From contig JBCDKM010000008.1 of assembly GCA_038746605.1 (NCBI GenBank), positions 62,001 through 126,000 of the forward strand: a stretch of 64,000 bases of DNA. Direction: 5' to 3'. The stretch comes from Rubricoccus sp038746605. Lineage in GTDB: Bacteria; Bacteroidota; Rhodothermia; Rhodothermales; Rubricoccaceae. Positions 17,999 through 24,954 of the stretch are shown one piece after another. The notes under the pieces are model-generated. The model saw nothing but the letters and a program-made list of their open reading frames with translations, had not been told where the DNA came from and did no database searches. The position numbers and the translations under genes are program-made. Positions within the stretch are counted from its first letter, which is position 1; every line of letters begins with the position of its first letter.

Positions 17999-18830
17999 CA
18001 CGCAAAACGCTATACGCCACCCGCTCGCCCTGGACGTGGCCGACCTCACCGTTGCATATGGTGAGGCGCCCGTGCTCTGGGACATCGACCTGCAGATCCC
18101 AGAGGGAGTGCTCTGTGCCATCGTGGGGCCGAACGGGGCAGGCAAGACGACGTTCATCAAGGCTGTGCTGGAACTGGTCCCGAAGGCCGCTGGGCGCGTC
18201 CTCGTGCTGGGCACGCCGTACCGGCGTCAGCGGAGGCGCGTCGCCTACGTCCCGCAGCGCGGTACTGTGGACTGGGACTTTCCCACGACGGCCCTCGACG
18301 TCGTGACGATGGGGACCTACGGCCGTCTCGGCTGGGTACGGCGACCGGGCGCGAAGGAGAAGGCGGACTCGCGCGCTGCGCTGGAGCAGGTCGGCATGGG
18401 AGACTACGCCGACCGGCAGATCGCGCAGCTTTCCGGCGGGCAGCAGCAGCGCGTCTTCCTCGCGAGGGCACTCGTACAAGACGCCGACCTCTACCTCATG
18501 GACGAGCCCTTCCAAGGCGTCGACGCGACGACGGAGAAGGCCATCGTGACGCTGCTTCAGGACCTTCGCGAGGCGGGCAAGACGGTCCTCGTGGTCCATC
18601 ATGACCTCCAGACAGTCCCGGAGTACTTCGACTGGGCCTTCCTACTCAACGTGCGCCGCATCGCCGCCGGGCCGGTAGACGAGGTGTTCACGGATGCCAC
18701 GCTCCGCGCCGCCTACGGAGGCCGCGTGCCTTTCCAGGCGAGCAATGGTGCGGTCTCTGGCTCCGCCCGCCTCGGCACCGAGGTGGACCTAGCCCAGTCC
18801 TCAACTTCTAGCCCCGAGTCCCCCTCGTGA
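17991..18830 (+). CDS. metal ABC transporter ATP-binding protein
   Basis: A 279-residue ABC ATPase. Walker A is GPNGAGKTT, the Q-loop is YVPQRGTVDWDFP, the signature is LSGGQQQR, Walker B is LYLMDEP, and the switch His is in LVVHHDLQ. All match MntB/ZnuC-type ATPases. It starts inside the end of the binding-protein gene (8-base overlap) and its stop overlaps the first permease start as GTGA. The last 25 residues form a low-complexity tail (SGSARLGTEVDLAQ onward) encoded partly by a palindromic element. Confidence 0.95.
   Translation: MPNTQNAIRHPLALDVADLTVAYGEAPVLWDIDLQIPEGVLCAIVGPNGAGKTTFIKAVLELVPKAAGRVLVLGTPYRRQRRRVAYVPQRGTVDWDFPTTALDVVTMGTYGRLGWVRRPGAKEKADSRAALEQVGMGDYADRQIAQLSGGQQQRVFLARALVQDADLYLMDEPFQGVDATTEKAIVTLLQDLREAGKTVLVVHHDLQTVPEYFDWAFLLNVRRIAAGPVDEVFTDATLRAAYGGRVPFQASNGAVSGSARLGTEVDLAQSSTSSPESPS
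18767..18786. repeat. CCGCCTCGG palindrome inside the end of the ATPase gene
   Basis: One mismatch in the right arm (CCGAGGTGG). Read as ARLGTEV in the C-terminal tail of the ATPase. At the position where other copies have TGA (18758-18760) there is TGG, one base different. Confidence 0.85.
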
Positions 18831-19939
18831 TCGAGTTCGATTACACGCTGCGGATCGTCGCGCTGGGTGCAGCCGTGCTCGGCGTGACCGCGGGCGCCCT
18901 CGGCACCTTCGCAGTGCTGCGCGGGCAGTCGCTCCTCGGCGACGCGATTGCGCACGCAGCACTGCCCGGCGTGGTGCTGGCGTTTCTCGCGATGGGTGCG
19001 AAGGCGCCGCTCGGGCTCGCGCTGGGTGCAGGTGTGGCCGGGTGGCTCGGCGCCCTGGCGGTGGGAAGCGTCGTGCGCCGCAGCCGGGTGCCCCTGGATG
19101 CCGCGTTGGGCATCGTACTGGCTGTCTTCTTCGGCATCGGGCTGGTATTGCTGACGTTCGCGCAGCGAATCCCGGGACTGAACCCAGCCGGTCTGAGCGA
19201 CTACCTCTTCGGGCAGGCGGCGGCGCTCGTGGCCGCCGATGTCTGGCTGATGGGCATCCTCGGAGGTCTGGCCCTCCTCGCGATGGCGGTGTGTTGGAAG
19301 GAACTCAAGGTGCTCCTCTTCGACCCGGACTTCGCGCACTCGGTTGGTTTCCCAGTCCGTGCTCTGGATGTGTTGCTCACGACGCTGCTCGTGATCTCCA
19401 TCGTAGTGGGGTTGCAGACGGTGGGCGTGGTGCTGATGAGCGCCATCCTGATCGCGCCCGGCGCGGCGGCACGGCAGTGGAGCAACACACTGGGCGGTGT
19501 GGTCGGGTTGGCCGCCGTCTTCGGCGCGGTCTCTGGCGTGAGCGGCGCCCTGATCTCGGCAGCTATCCCGAGGCTCCCGACCGGCCCGACCATCGTGCTC
19601 TGCGCGAGTGCGATCGTCGCGGTCAGCCTGCTCGCCGCACCCGGACGCGGGCTCATCGCACGATGGATCGAGACGCTGCGCTCGCGCCGGACGCTCCAGA
19701 CCGTCGGTGTGTTGGAGGATCTCTACACGCTCGCACTGCGCCATGGCGACCTCGCGAAGGAGCACCCGGCAGCCACGCTCCAGACGATGACCGCGCGGCC
19801 CGAGCGCGTGCAGCCCACGCTTCGCGCGCTGGAGGCGAAGGGTTGGGTCCGCCCCGTCGGGGACGACGGCTGGGCGCTCACCGACGATGGTCTCGGCGCC
19901 GTCCGTCAGTTCGCCAGAAACCACGACCGCGAGACGTGA
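18827..19939 (+). CDS. metal ABC permease with C-terminal winged-helix domain
   Basis: A 370-residue protein. Residues 1-275 are an ABC-3 type (MntC/ZnuB) permease with eight to nine membrane helices, including LRGQSLLGDAIAHAALPGV and MSAILIAPGAAA. Residues about 290-366 are soluble and read like a DtxR/MarR winged helix: VLEDLYTLALRHGD, QTMTARPERVQPTLRALEAKGWV and DDGWALTDDGLGAVRQF. Fused permease-repressor proteins are known in chlamydial YtgCR. The GTG start overlaps the ATPase stop (GTGA). The second permease follows after a palindrome. Confidence 0.9.
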   Translation: MIEFDYTLRIVALGAAVLGVTAGALGTFAVLRGQSLLGDAIAHAALPGVVLAFLAMGAKAPLGLALGAGVAGWLGALAVGSVVRRSRVPLDAALGIVLAVFFGIGLVLLTFAQRIPGLNPAGLSDYLFGQAAALVAADVWLMGILGGLALLAMAVCWKELKVLLFDPDFAHSVGFPVRALDVLLTTLLVISIVVGLQTVGVVLMSAILIAPGAAARQWSNTLGGVVGLAAVFGAVSGVSGALISAAIPRLPTGPTIVLCASAIVAVSLLAAPGRGLIARWIETLRSRRTLQTVGVLEDLYTLALRHGDLAKEHPAATLQTMTARPERVQPTLRALEAKGWVRPVGDDGWALTDDGLGAVRQFARNHDRET

Positions 19940-19945
19940 ACCCAT

Positions 19946-19979
19946 TCGCCTCGGTGCGCCCATGGAGGCCTCGAGGCGG
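19946..19979. repeat. CCGCCTCGG palindrome, long form
   Basis: Arms TCGCCTCGG/TCGAGGCGG around a 16-base centre. The left arm begins exactly 6 bases after the first permease stop (TGA 19937-19939). It separates the two permease genes of one operon. Confidence 0.85.
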
Positions 19980-19990
19980 GACTCCTCAGT

Positions 19991-21100
19991 ATGTCCCCCG
20001 CCCTCGAAATCCAGCTGATCTGTGTCGTAACGGCCTCGGCGTGCGCGCTCGTGGGGGCGTTCCTGGTGCTGCGCCGGAACTCGCTCCTCTCGGATGCCAT
20101 CTCGCACGCGGTCCTGCCGGGGATCGCGCTGGCCTTCTTCGCGACGGGCGACCTGCACTCGCCCCTTCTCCTCGTGGCAGCGGCCCTCATGGGCGTCGTC
20201 ACCGTGGCGCTCATCGAAGCGCTGACGCGGACGCGCCTCGTCAAATCCGATGCGGCCATCGGGCTCGTGTTCCCGGCGCTGTTCTCCATCGGGGTGATCC
20301 TGATCTCCCTCGTCGCCAGCGATGTCCACCTCGACGCTGACGCGGTCCTCCTCGGCGACCCGGCGTTCGCGTGGATCGAACGCTTCGAAATCGGCGGACG
20401 GGATCTCGGGCCGCAGGCGCTCTGGCAGATGGGTGGCGTTCTCGGGCTGTGCGCGTTCTTCGTGGCCGTGTTCTCCAAAGAGCTGAAGCTGACCACGTTC
20501 GATGCTGCCCTGGCCGCCGCGTTAGGCTTTGCCCCCGTCGCGTTGCACTACGCACTGATGGCGCTCGTGAGCGTGGTCGCCGTCGGTGCGTTCGATGTCG
20601 TTGGGTCCATCCTCGTCGTCGCGCTGATGATCGCGCCTCCAGCAGCGGCGTGGCTTCTCACGAACCGGCTGGAGGTGCTTCTCGCTCTTTCGGTCGCGCT
20701 CGGCGCTGCGAGTGCGCTCGGCGGCTACTGGGTGGCGCGGGGCCTCGATGCCAGCATCGCGGGCGCGATGGCCGGTGTTTCCGGTGTGCTCTTCGCGGTG
20801 GCGTTCGCCCTTGCGCCGGAGCGGGGGCTCCTCGCTCAAGCGCTTCGGCGGAGGCGTCAGCGGGCGACGTTCGCGGAGCGGATGCTACTCGTTCATCTCC
20901 TCCACCACGAGCACACCCCGGAGGCCGACCGGGAGTGCCGCGTGAGCCACTTGGAAGACCATCTTCGCTGGGAGCCCACCCGGGCGCAACTGGCAGTCCG
21001 AACAGCCGAGCGCGGAGGAACCGTCACCCGCGCAGGCGACCGTCTGGCCCTCACGGCGAATGGGCGCGAACGTGCCCGGCAGGCGATGGTCGAGGGATAA
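19991..21100 (+). CDS. second metal ABC permease with C-terminal extension
   Basis: A 369-residue protein. Residues 1-285 are an ABC-3 family permease with eight to nine helices, including LRRNSLLSDAISHAVLPGI and LMIAPPAAAWLL. A charged soluble region (about 290-369) starts RATFAERMLLVHLLHHEH and continues VSHLEDHLRWEPTRAQLAV and GDRLALTANGRERARQ. It parallels the winged-helix tail of the first permease but is more diverged and His-rich. The two permeases probably form a heterodimer in one transporter with the ATPase and binding protein. Confidence 0.9.
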   Translation: MSPALEIQLICVVTASACALVGAFLVLRRNSLLSDAISHAVLPGIALAFFATGDLHSPLLLVAAALMGVVTVALIEALTRTRLVKSDAAIGLVFPALFSIGVILISLVASDVHLDADAVLLGDPAFAWIERFEIGGRDLGPQALWQMGGVLGLCAFFVAVFSKELKLTTFDAALAAALGFAPVALHYALMALVSVVAVGAFDVVGSILVVALMIAPPAAAWLLTNRLEVLLALSVALGAASALGGYWVARGLDASIAGAMAGVSGVLFAVAFALAPERGLLAQALRRRRQRATFAERMLLVHLLHHEHTPEADRECRVSHLEDHLRWEPTRAQLAVRTAERGGTVTRAGDRLALTANGRERARQAMVEG

Positions 21101-21139
21101 GGAGGTCGGATCACCCACGGCGCAGATCCGTGACCGTCT

Positions 21140-21159
21140 CCGCCTCGGCGCCGAGGCGG
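21140..21159. repeat. CCGCCTCGG palindrome, short form, with detached TGA
   Basis: Perfect 20-bp palindrome with CG centre. A TGA stands exactly 6 bases before the left arm (21131-21133), yet the upstream gene stops at 21100 with TAA. This indicates that the TGA belongs to the element. Confidence 0.9.
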
Positions 21160-21266
21160 ACAGAGCCGGGGTGGAACTCCGACTTGGAACTCCGGCCTGG
21201 AACGAGAACGGGCGCGCCGGACCGAAGCCCAGCGCGCCCGTGCGCGAACGGCGAAGACGGCTGGAG

Positions 21267-21962
21267 CTACTCCAGGTCGTTGCGGCGGATCTCGACCGTG
21301 ATGCCCGGCTGGGGAACAAAGTCGAAGCCGAGTACCTCGCGTGTCTCTTCGTCGAAGTAGTAAGTCCGGGTCTCCTCCGCATCCGTGCGCGTGACGACGC
21401 GCGCGGTACGGTCCAGCATGTCCTGCGTGGCTCCGACCGTGATGGTCACGGTTTCTTCGTGGCCCTCTACCTCGTCATTGAACGCGGCGTAGGTCGCTGT
21501 CGCCCCTTCCTCCATCGGAAGCGTCGCGGCGATGTAGTTAAAGGAACTCGCGCCGAAGACTGGCGACTGCAGAGTGGCGTCAAAGGCATCGCCACCACGG
21601 AGGGTCCCGGAGACAGAGAGACCGTCGAACTGCAGGTCCTCGGCAGTTCCGCCCGCTTCTGAGCGATAGCGGACCGGCTCCATGGTGGGCCAGTTGAACC
21701 AGATCGAGTCGTTCTGGACGCCCTGGGCGCTGTTGACGACGACGGTTACGAGCGCGATGCCGTCCTCGACGGAGAGGGCCTCGGTGACGGTCCCGAAGGG
21801 CATGCCGCCGCCCATGCCCTGCTTCACGACGACCCCGTAGGTCCGTTGGTAGGGTTGGAGTTCGGAGACATCGATATCTCCAGGGCGGAGAGGCTCGGTG
21901 TCGGATTGGGCGAAGGCGGGCGCAGCGAACAGCAGCGCGAGGGCCAGAAGAGAGAAACGCAT
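21267..21962 (-). CDS. secreted protein of unknown function
   Basis: A 231-residue protein with signal peptide MRFSLLALALLFAAPAFAQ. The mature part is rich in beta-prone stretches: TYGVVVKQGMGGG, ALVTVVVNSAQGVQ and HEETVTITVGATQ. The pattern (glycan- or lipid-binding-like beta barrel with a terminal ETRTYYFDEETREVLGFDF repeat) recalls DUF3108-type periplasmic proteins, but I cannot assign it. It faces the metal operon convergently, with a palindrome between. Confidence 0.7.
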   Translation of the reverse strand: MRFSLLALALLFAAPAFAQSDTEPLRPGDIDVSELQPYQRTYGVVVKQGMGGGMPFGTVTEALSVEDGIALVTVVVNSAQGVQNDSIWFNWPTMEPVRYRSEAGGTAEDLQFDGLSVSGTLRGGDAFDATLQSPVFGASSFNYIAATLPMEEGATATYAAFNDEVEGHEETVTITVGATQDMLDRTARVVTRTDAEETRTYYFDEETREVLGFDFVPQPGITVEIRRNDLE

Positions 21963-22315
21963 GGTGGGGTGTAGGGTGGGTCGAGTGTCTGGAAGCGAGG
22001 CGCCGCTACGGACTGTGTTCTGAGGAGTTGCAGCCCCCAGAGAGCAGAAAAGGGGGATCTCCGGTAGGACGGAACCGTGCCGCGTCGTATTGTGCGGCGC
22101 GTAGTGTACGCCCTCTGGCAAGCCGCTTCTCTATCGGTGGGCTTCCTCGTGAACCACTAGACTGCGACATCGGGGCGCGCCTGCTCTGCTCCTCTCCGGC
22201 AGGATCTTCGCGTGCCGTTGGCTCCTCCGCACTCGCCCTCTCTGTTTCGCCCCTCGCCGTCCGTAGCCCGGTCTCCTCCCTTCAGAGGCCGGGCTGCTTC
22301 CATCTCACGCGACGC
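21963..22315. other. 353-base intergenic region
   Basis: No convincing gene in six frames. It should hold the promoter of the secreted-protein gene on the minus strand and the 3' end of the BtpA-family gene. A GC hairpin (22265-22295) is the only structure seen. Confidence 0.4.
22265..22295 (-). terminator. possible hairpin terminator after the btpA-like gene
   Basis: Arms AGCCCGG (22265-22271) and CCGGGCT (22289-22295), 20 bases past the btpA-like stop. No U-tract on either strand, so it may act as a processing or stabilising hairpin. Confidence 0.35.
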
Positions 22316-23092
22316 TTAGGAAGCAACTTCCTGCCCTCGCGCATACTCCACGGCGCCTACGAGCGCTCGAACACGCTCCTCGCAAACCGGCGCTCTCCAG
22401 TTTGCTCCCTCTTTCAGGCCAGAGCCCACGAGGAACCCATCGGCGAGGTCAACGAATTCGAGGAGGTTGGTAGAGTCGAGGCCACCGCCTACGAGGACAG
22501 GAAGCTCGGTGCGGTCCAGTACGGCGTCGAGGCAATCCGGCTCGGGTGGTTGGCTGCGGTCCTGGCCTAAGACGGCGAATCCGTCCGCCCGGTTCTCAAT
22601 GGCACGAGATACGAGGCGGGCGCAGTCGTCTGCGTTCTCGGGGCGAAGGTCAGCGAGGATAGGGAGCGCATCGGCCCCGAGAGCGTGGCGAAGGCGGAGC
22701 AAGTGACCGGCATCGTTCGTGCTCTCGGTCCAGCCGTCGACGCGGATAAAATCGCAGGAGGCGCCCACGGCTGCGGCTAGGGCGATATGATTGGCGCCGC
22801 CCATCGCGCGAACCCCGACTGGCATCCACCGCCCGGCATACCGCTTGACGTCCGCCGCTGCGCGGGTGAGAAATGCCGTGACCTCGGGGCCAGGGTTGGC
22901 ATCAGCTGGCACATCGTGCATGTTCTCCACGAGAAGGCCGTCCACGCCGTGCTCGATGAGGAGCCGTGCCTCCGCAACGGTCCGGTCCACAGAGCAGTGG
23001 ACCGGACGAGCGCCCGTCACCCCGGGAGAGGGGCCGACGTGCAGCACGCCGATGATGGGTTTGGGTCGCTGAAAGAGGTGCGAGAGGGGCAT
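22316..23092 (-). CDS. BtpA-family TIM-barrel protein
   Basis: A 258-residue protein from the ATG at 23092. It has KPIIGVLHVGPSPGV, EHGVDGLLVENMHDVP, LPILADLRPE and VLVGGGLDSTNL. These match the BtpA/SgcQ family, (beta/alpha)8 proteins related to phosphoribosyl isomerases. BtpA itself is needed for photosystem I assembly in cyanobacteria; elsewhere the reaction is unknown, with roles in sugar or nucleoside catabolism suggested. Monocistronic on the minus strand here. The upstream in-frame ATG at 23158 would add 22 non-conserved residues. Confidence 0.85.
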   Translation of the reverse strand: MPLSHLFQRPKPIIGVLHVGPSPGVTGARPVHCSVDRTVAEARLLIEHGVDGLLVENMHDVPADANPGPEVTAFLTRAAADVKRYAGRWMPVGVRAMGGANHIALAAAVGASCDFIRVDGWTESTNDAGHLLRLRHALGADALPILADLRPENADDCARLVSRAIENRADGFAVLGQDRSQPPEPDCLDAVLDRTELPVLVGGGLDSTNLLEFVDLADGFLVGSGLKEGANWRAPVCEERVRALVGAVEYARGQEVAS

Positions 23093-23277
23093 GGTCTCGG
23101 TGCCAGAGGCTACCGGGGATTCCCCCATCACACCGCATAGGGGCAGAACCTGTTCCATGAATACCTGCCGCTACAGCCCGTTACGCGTCAGGATCACGCT
23201 TGAGGCCGACCGTGCCCGTTCCGATGTTTCCCTGGAGAGCAGCAGGGTAGCTTCGGCAAGTGCTCCCCGGTTTTCCC

Positions 23278-23730
23278 ATGCGCGTCGTTCTCTTGCTGGT
23301 CGGGTGCCTCGTGCCTGTTTTCGCGACTGCTCAGACGCCGCCCTGCAGCGTAGAGGACGACATCACCTGTGCAGGGAAAGCTCTGCATCCCTACCACGTC
23401 ATATGGGTAGGCGGCTACCTCCGCGGGCTCCACACAGCCGAGGCGCTGGATCTCGAACGCCTCGTCCAGGCGCCTATCAGTCTGATTGATGAGATGTCTC
23501 CGTCGTTGATTCTCGCCGGAGTGCTCCCTGCGATGAGGGATGCAGCCCCGGATGTGGTCGCGTCGTTCGTGGAGGCTCGCTCGTTCCCGGAGGATCCGGA
23601 GGAACAGGCTCGCTATGTGCGAGGCCTCATCGACGCGTTCGTGCACGCGGGGATCGAACTCAGCGATCTGCCGCTTCCAGAGGAGCAGGTTGAGACCATC
23701 GAGGTCTACACCATCGGCGGATCGAACTGA
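23278..23730 (+). CDS. small secreted protein of unknown function
   Basis: A 150-residue protein with signal peptide MRVVLLLVGCLVPVFATAQ. The mature part has a Cys pair (PPCSVEDDITCAGKAL) and alpha-helical, acidic C-terminal half. The stretch LHPYHVIWVGGYLRG has no recognised family. It ends 5 bases before the convergent RidA stop. Confidence 0.6.
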   Translation: MRVVLLLVGCLVPVFATAQTPPCSVEDDITCAGKALHPYHVIWVGGYLRGLHTAEALDLERLVQAPISLIDEMSPSLILAGVLPAMRDAAPDVVASFVEARSFPEDPEEQARYVRGLIDAFVHAGIELSDLPLPEEQVETIEVYTIGGSN

Positions 23731-23735
23731 CGAAC

Positions 23736-24116
23736 TCAGTCCCGGAGCACCGCTACGACCTCAATCTCCACCAGCGCGCCGACCGGAAGCCCGGCGACAG
23801 CGACGGTGGATCGGGCTGGCTTGTGTCCGTCGAACGCTTCGGCGTAGATCGCATTGACGCGGCTGAAGTCGTCCATGGTGGAGAGGAAGACCGTAGCCTT
23901 GACGACGTCTTGCAGCGTGAGATCTGCCGCTGCGAGCACCGCGCGGATGTTGATGAACGCCTGCCGGGCTTCGGCCTCCACGCCCCCGGGTACGAGAGTG
24001 CCCGCCTCGGCATCGAGGCCGACCTGGCCAGAGCAGAAGAGGAAGCCGTCTGCGCGAACGGCGTGGCTGTATGGGCCGACGGCGGCAGGAGCACCAGGGG
24101 CAGAGAGAATGTCCAT
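23736..24116 (-). CDS. ridA: RidA family reactive-intermediate deaminase
   Basis: A 126-residue YjgF/YER057c/UK114 protein that hydrolyses reactive enamine/imine products of PLP enzymes such as threonine dehydratase. Conserved motifs: GPYSHAVRADGFLFCSGQVGLD, INIRAVLAAADLTLQDVVKATVFL, ARSTVAVAGLPVGALVEIE. The active-site Arg is in PARSTVAV and the conserved Glu is in LVEIEVVAV. The start follows from the conserved N terminus. Length is normal. Confidence 0.93.
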   Translation of the reverse strand: MDILSAPGAPAAVGPYSHAVRADGFLFCSGQVGLDAEAGTLVPGGVEAEARQAFINIRAVLAAADLTLQDVVKATVFLSTMDDFSRVNAIYAEAFDGHKPARSTVAVAGLPVGALVEIEVVAVLRD

Positions 24117-24222
24117 CGAAGGGCGGGGAAAGGGGAGAAAGAGAATCCGCTCGTGGGATCCACGGAGGCGCGACGCTGCGAATCCATGCCGCGTGAAACA
24201 AGCGGTCCGTTGCGCTAGCCGG

Positions 24223-24597
24223 TCAGTCGTCCAGCGACGACGAGACGGCGATGCGCCACGATCCATCGGCGTGGACGAGGTGGTAGAGGCTCCGAAAGCG
24301 GAGCGGCGAGGTGCCCGTGCGTTCCAGGATCCAATGCACGAGTACGACGGTCTGTCCGCCGCCCTCCGCCATGGCCTGCACGCGCGTCGCGACAGCGGCG
24401 CCTACGCCTTCCTCGCGCCTCCGTTCAGCGACGTAGCCGAGGTGCCGGAGCAACTCACGCGGTGTCTCGAACGAGGCGGTCTGACCGCTGCCGATGAACA
24501 GGCACGGCATCGCATACATCTCGGCGAGGGCCTGTACATCGAGCGCGGCGTAGGCATCGGCGTAGCGGTCGAGGAACGTGCGGAGAGGCTCAGACAC
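24223..24597 (-). CDS. SnoaL/NTF2-like protein
   Basis: About 124 residues from a GTG at 24597. VSEPLRTFLDRYADAYAALDVQALAEMYAMPCLF fits the N-terminal helices of the NTF2/SnoaL/DUF4440 fold. It ends VLVHWILERTG and FRSLYHLVHADGSWRIAVSSS, the typical curved beta-sheet. It lies upstream of ridA on the same strand with a 106-base gap. No active-site residue pattern tells a function. Confidence 0.65.
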   Translation of the reverse strand: MSEPLRTFLDRYADAYAALDVQALAEMYAMPCLFIGSGQTASFETPRELLRHLGYVAERRREEGVGAAVATRVQAMAEGGGQTVVLVHWILERTGTSPLRFRSLYHLVHADGSWRIAVSSSLDD

Positions 24598-24814
24598 AGC
24601 GGCGATGGGTCGGAAGGGGAGCACGCAACCTAGCGCGAGGCTGCGGTTTGGCGACTTCCAAATCCACAGACCAGAGCAGCAAGCTGCCAGCGGAGGCCAT
24701 GGGACCGGGCCGAAAGACAACGCACGGGTTACTCGTTCGGAACCTGGGGATGACGAGAGAGCGCCCGGGATCCCGTACCCTGAGATGCTCTCCTCTCTCA
24801 GGCCGATCCGATTC

Positions 24815-24901
24815 ATGCCCATCTCTCGCCTGCTCCGCCGCGCGACGATTGCCGCCGCCCTCCTCACGCTGATCGCCCTCGCGGGCGCACAGATGATCTG
24901 A
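24815..24901 (+). CDS. candidate 28-residue membrane or exported peptide
   Basis: Reads MPISRLLRRATIAAALLTLIALAGAQMI. This is a positively charged N terminus, a hydrophobic segment and an ALAGAQ signal-peptidase-like end. An in-frame ATG at 24785 would give 38 residues. Its TGA lies exactly 6 bases before a palindromic element, the spacing seen after 17 other genes. That supports it, though the TGA may belong to the element alone. Confidence 0.35.
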   Translation: MPISRLLRRATIAAALLTLIALAGAQMI

Positions 24902-24907
24902 CCCCGC

Positions 24908-24943
24908 CCGCCTCGCGGTACGCCCGCAGGCACGCCGAGGCGG
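24908..24943. repeat. CCGCCTCGG palindrome, long form
   Basis: Left arm CCGCCTCGC (one mismatch), right arm CCGAGGCGG. Begins 6 bases after a TGA at 24899-24901; the opposing gene stop at 24955 is 11 bases beyond. Confidence 0.8.
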
Positions 24944-24954
24944 GCAGACCCGAG

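Larger units (their letters stand above)
24598..24954. other. intergenic region with one possible small gene
   Basis: 357 bases between the NTF2-like gene start and the opposing large secreted-protein stop. Apart from the 28-residue candidate peptide and a palindrome at its right end nothing else is supported. Confidence 0.4.

Noticed and set aside
24002..24021. Palindrome-like CCGCCTCGG-CA-TCGAGGCCG inside ridA
   Set aside because: The encoded GQVGLDAEAG is a conserved RidA motif (GLDPxTG in relatives), so the similarity is better explained by coding sequence.
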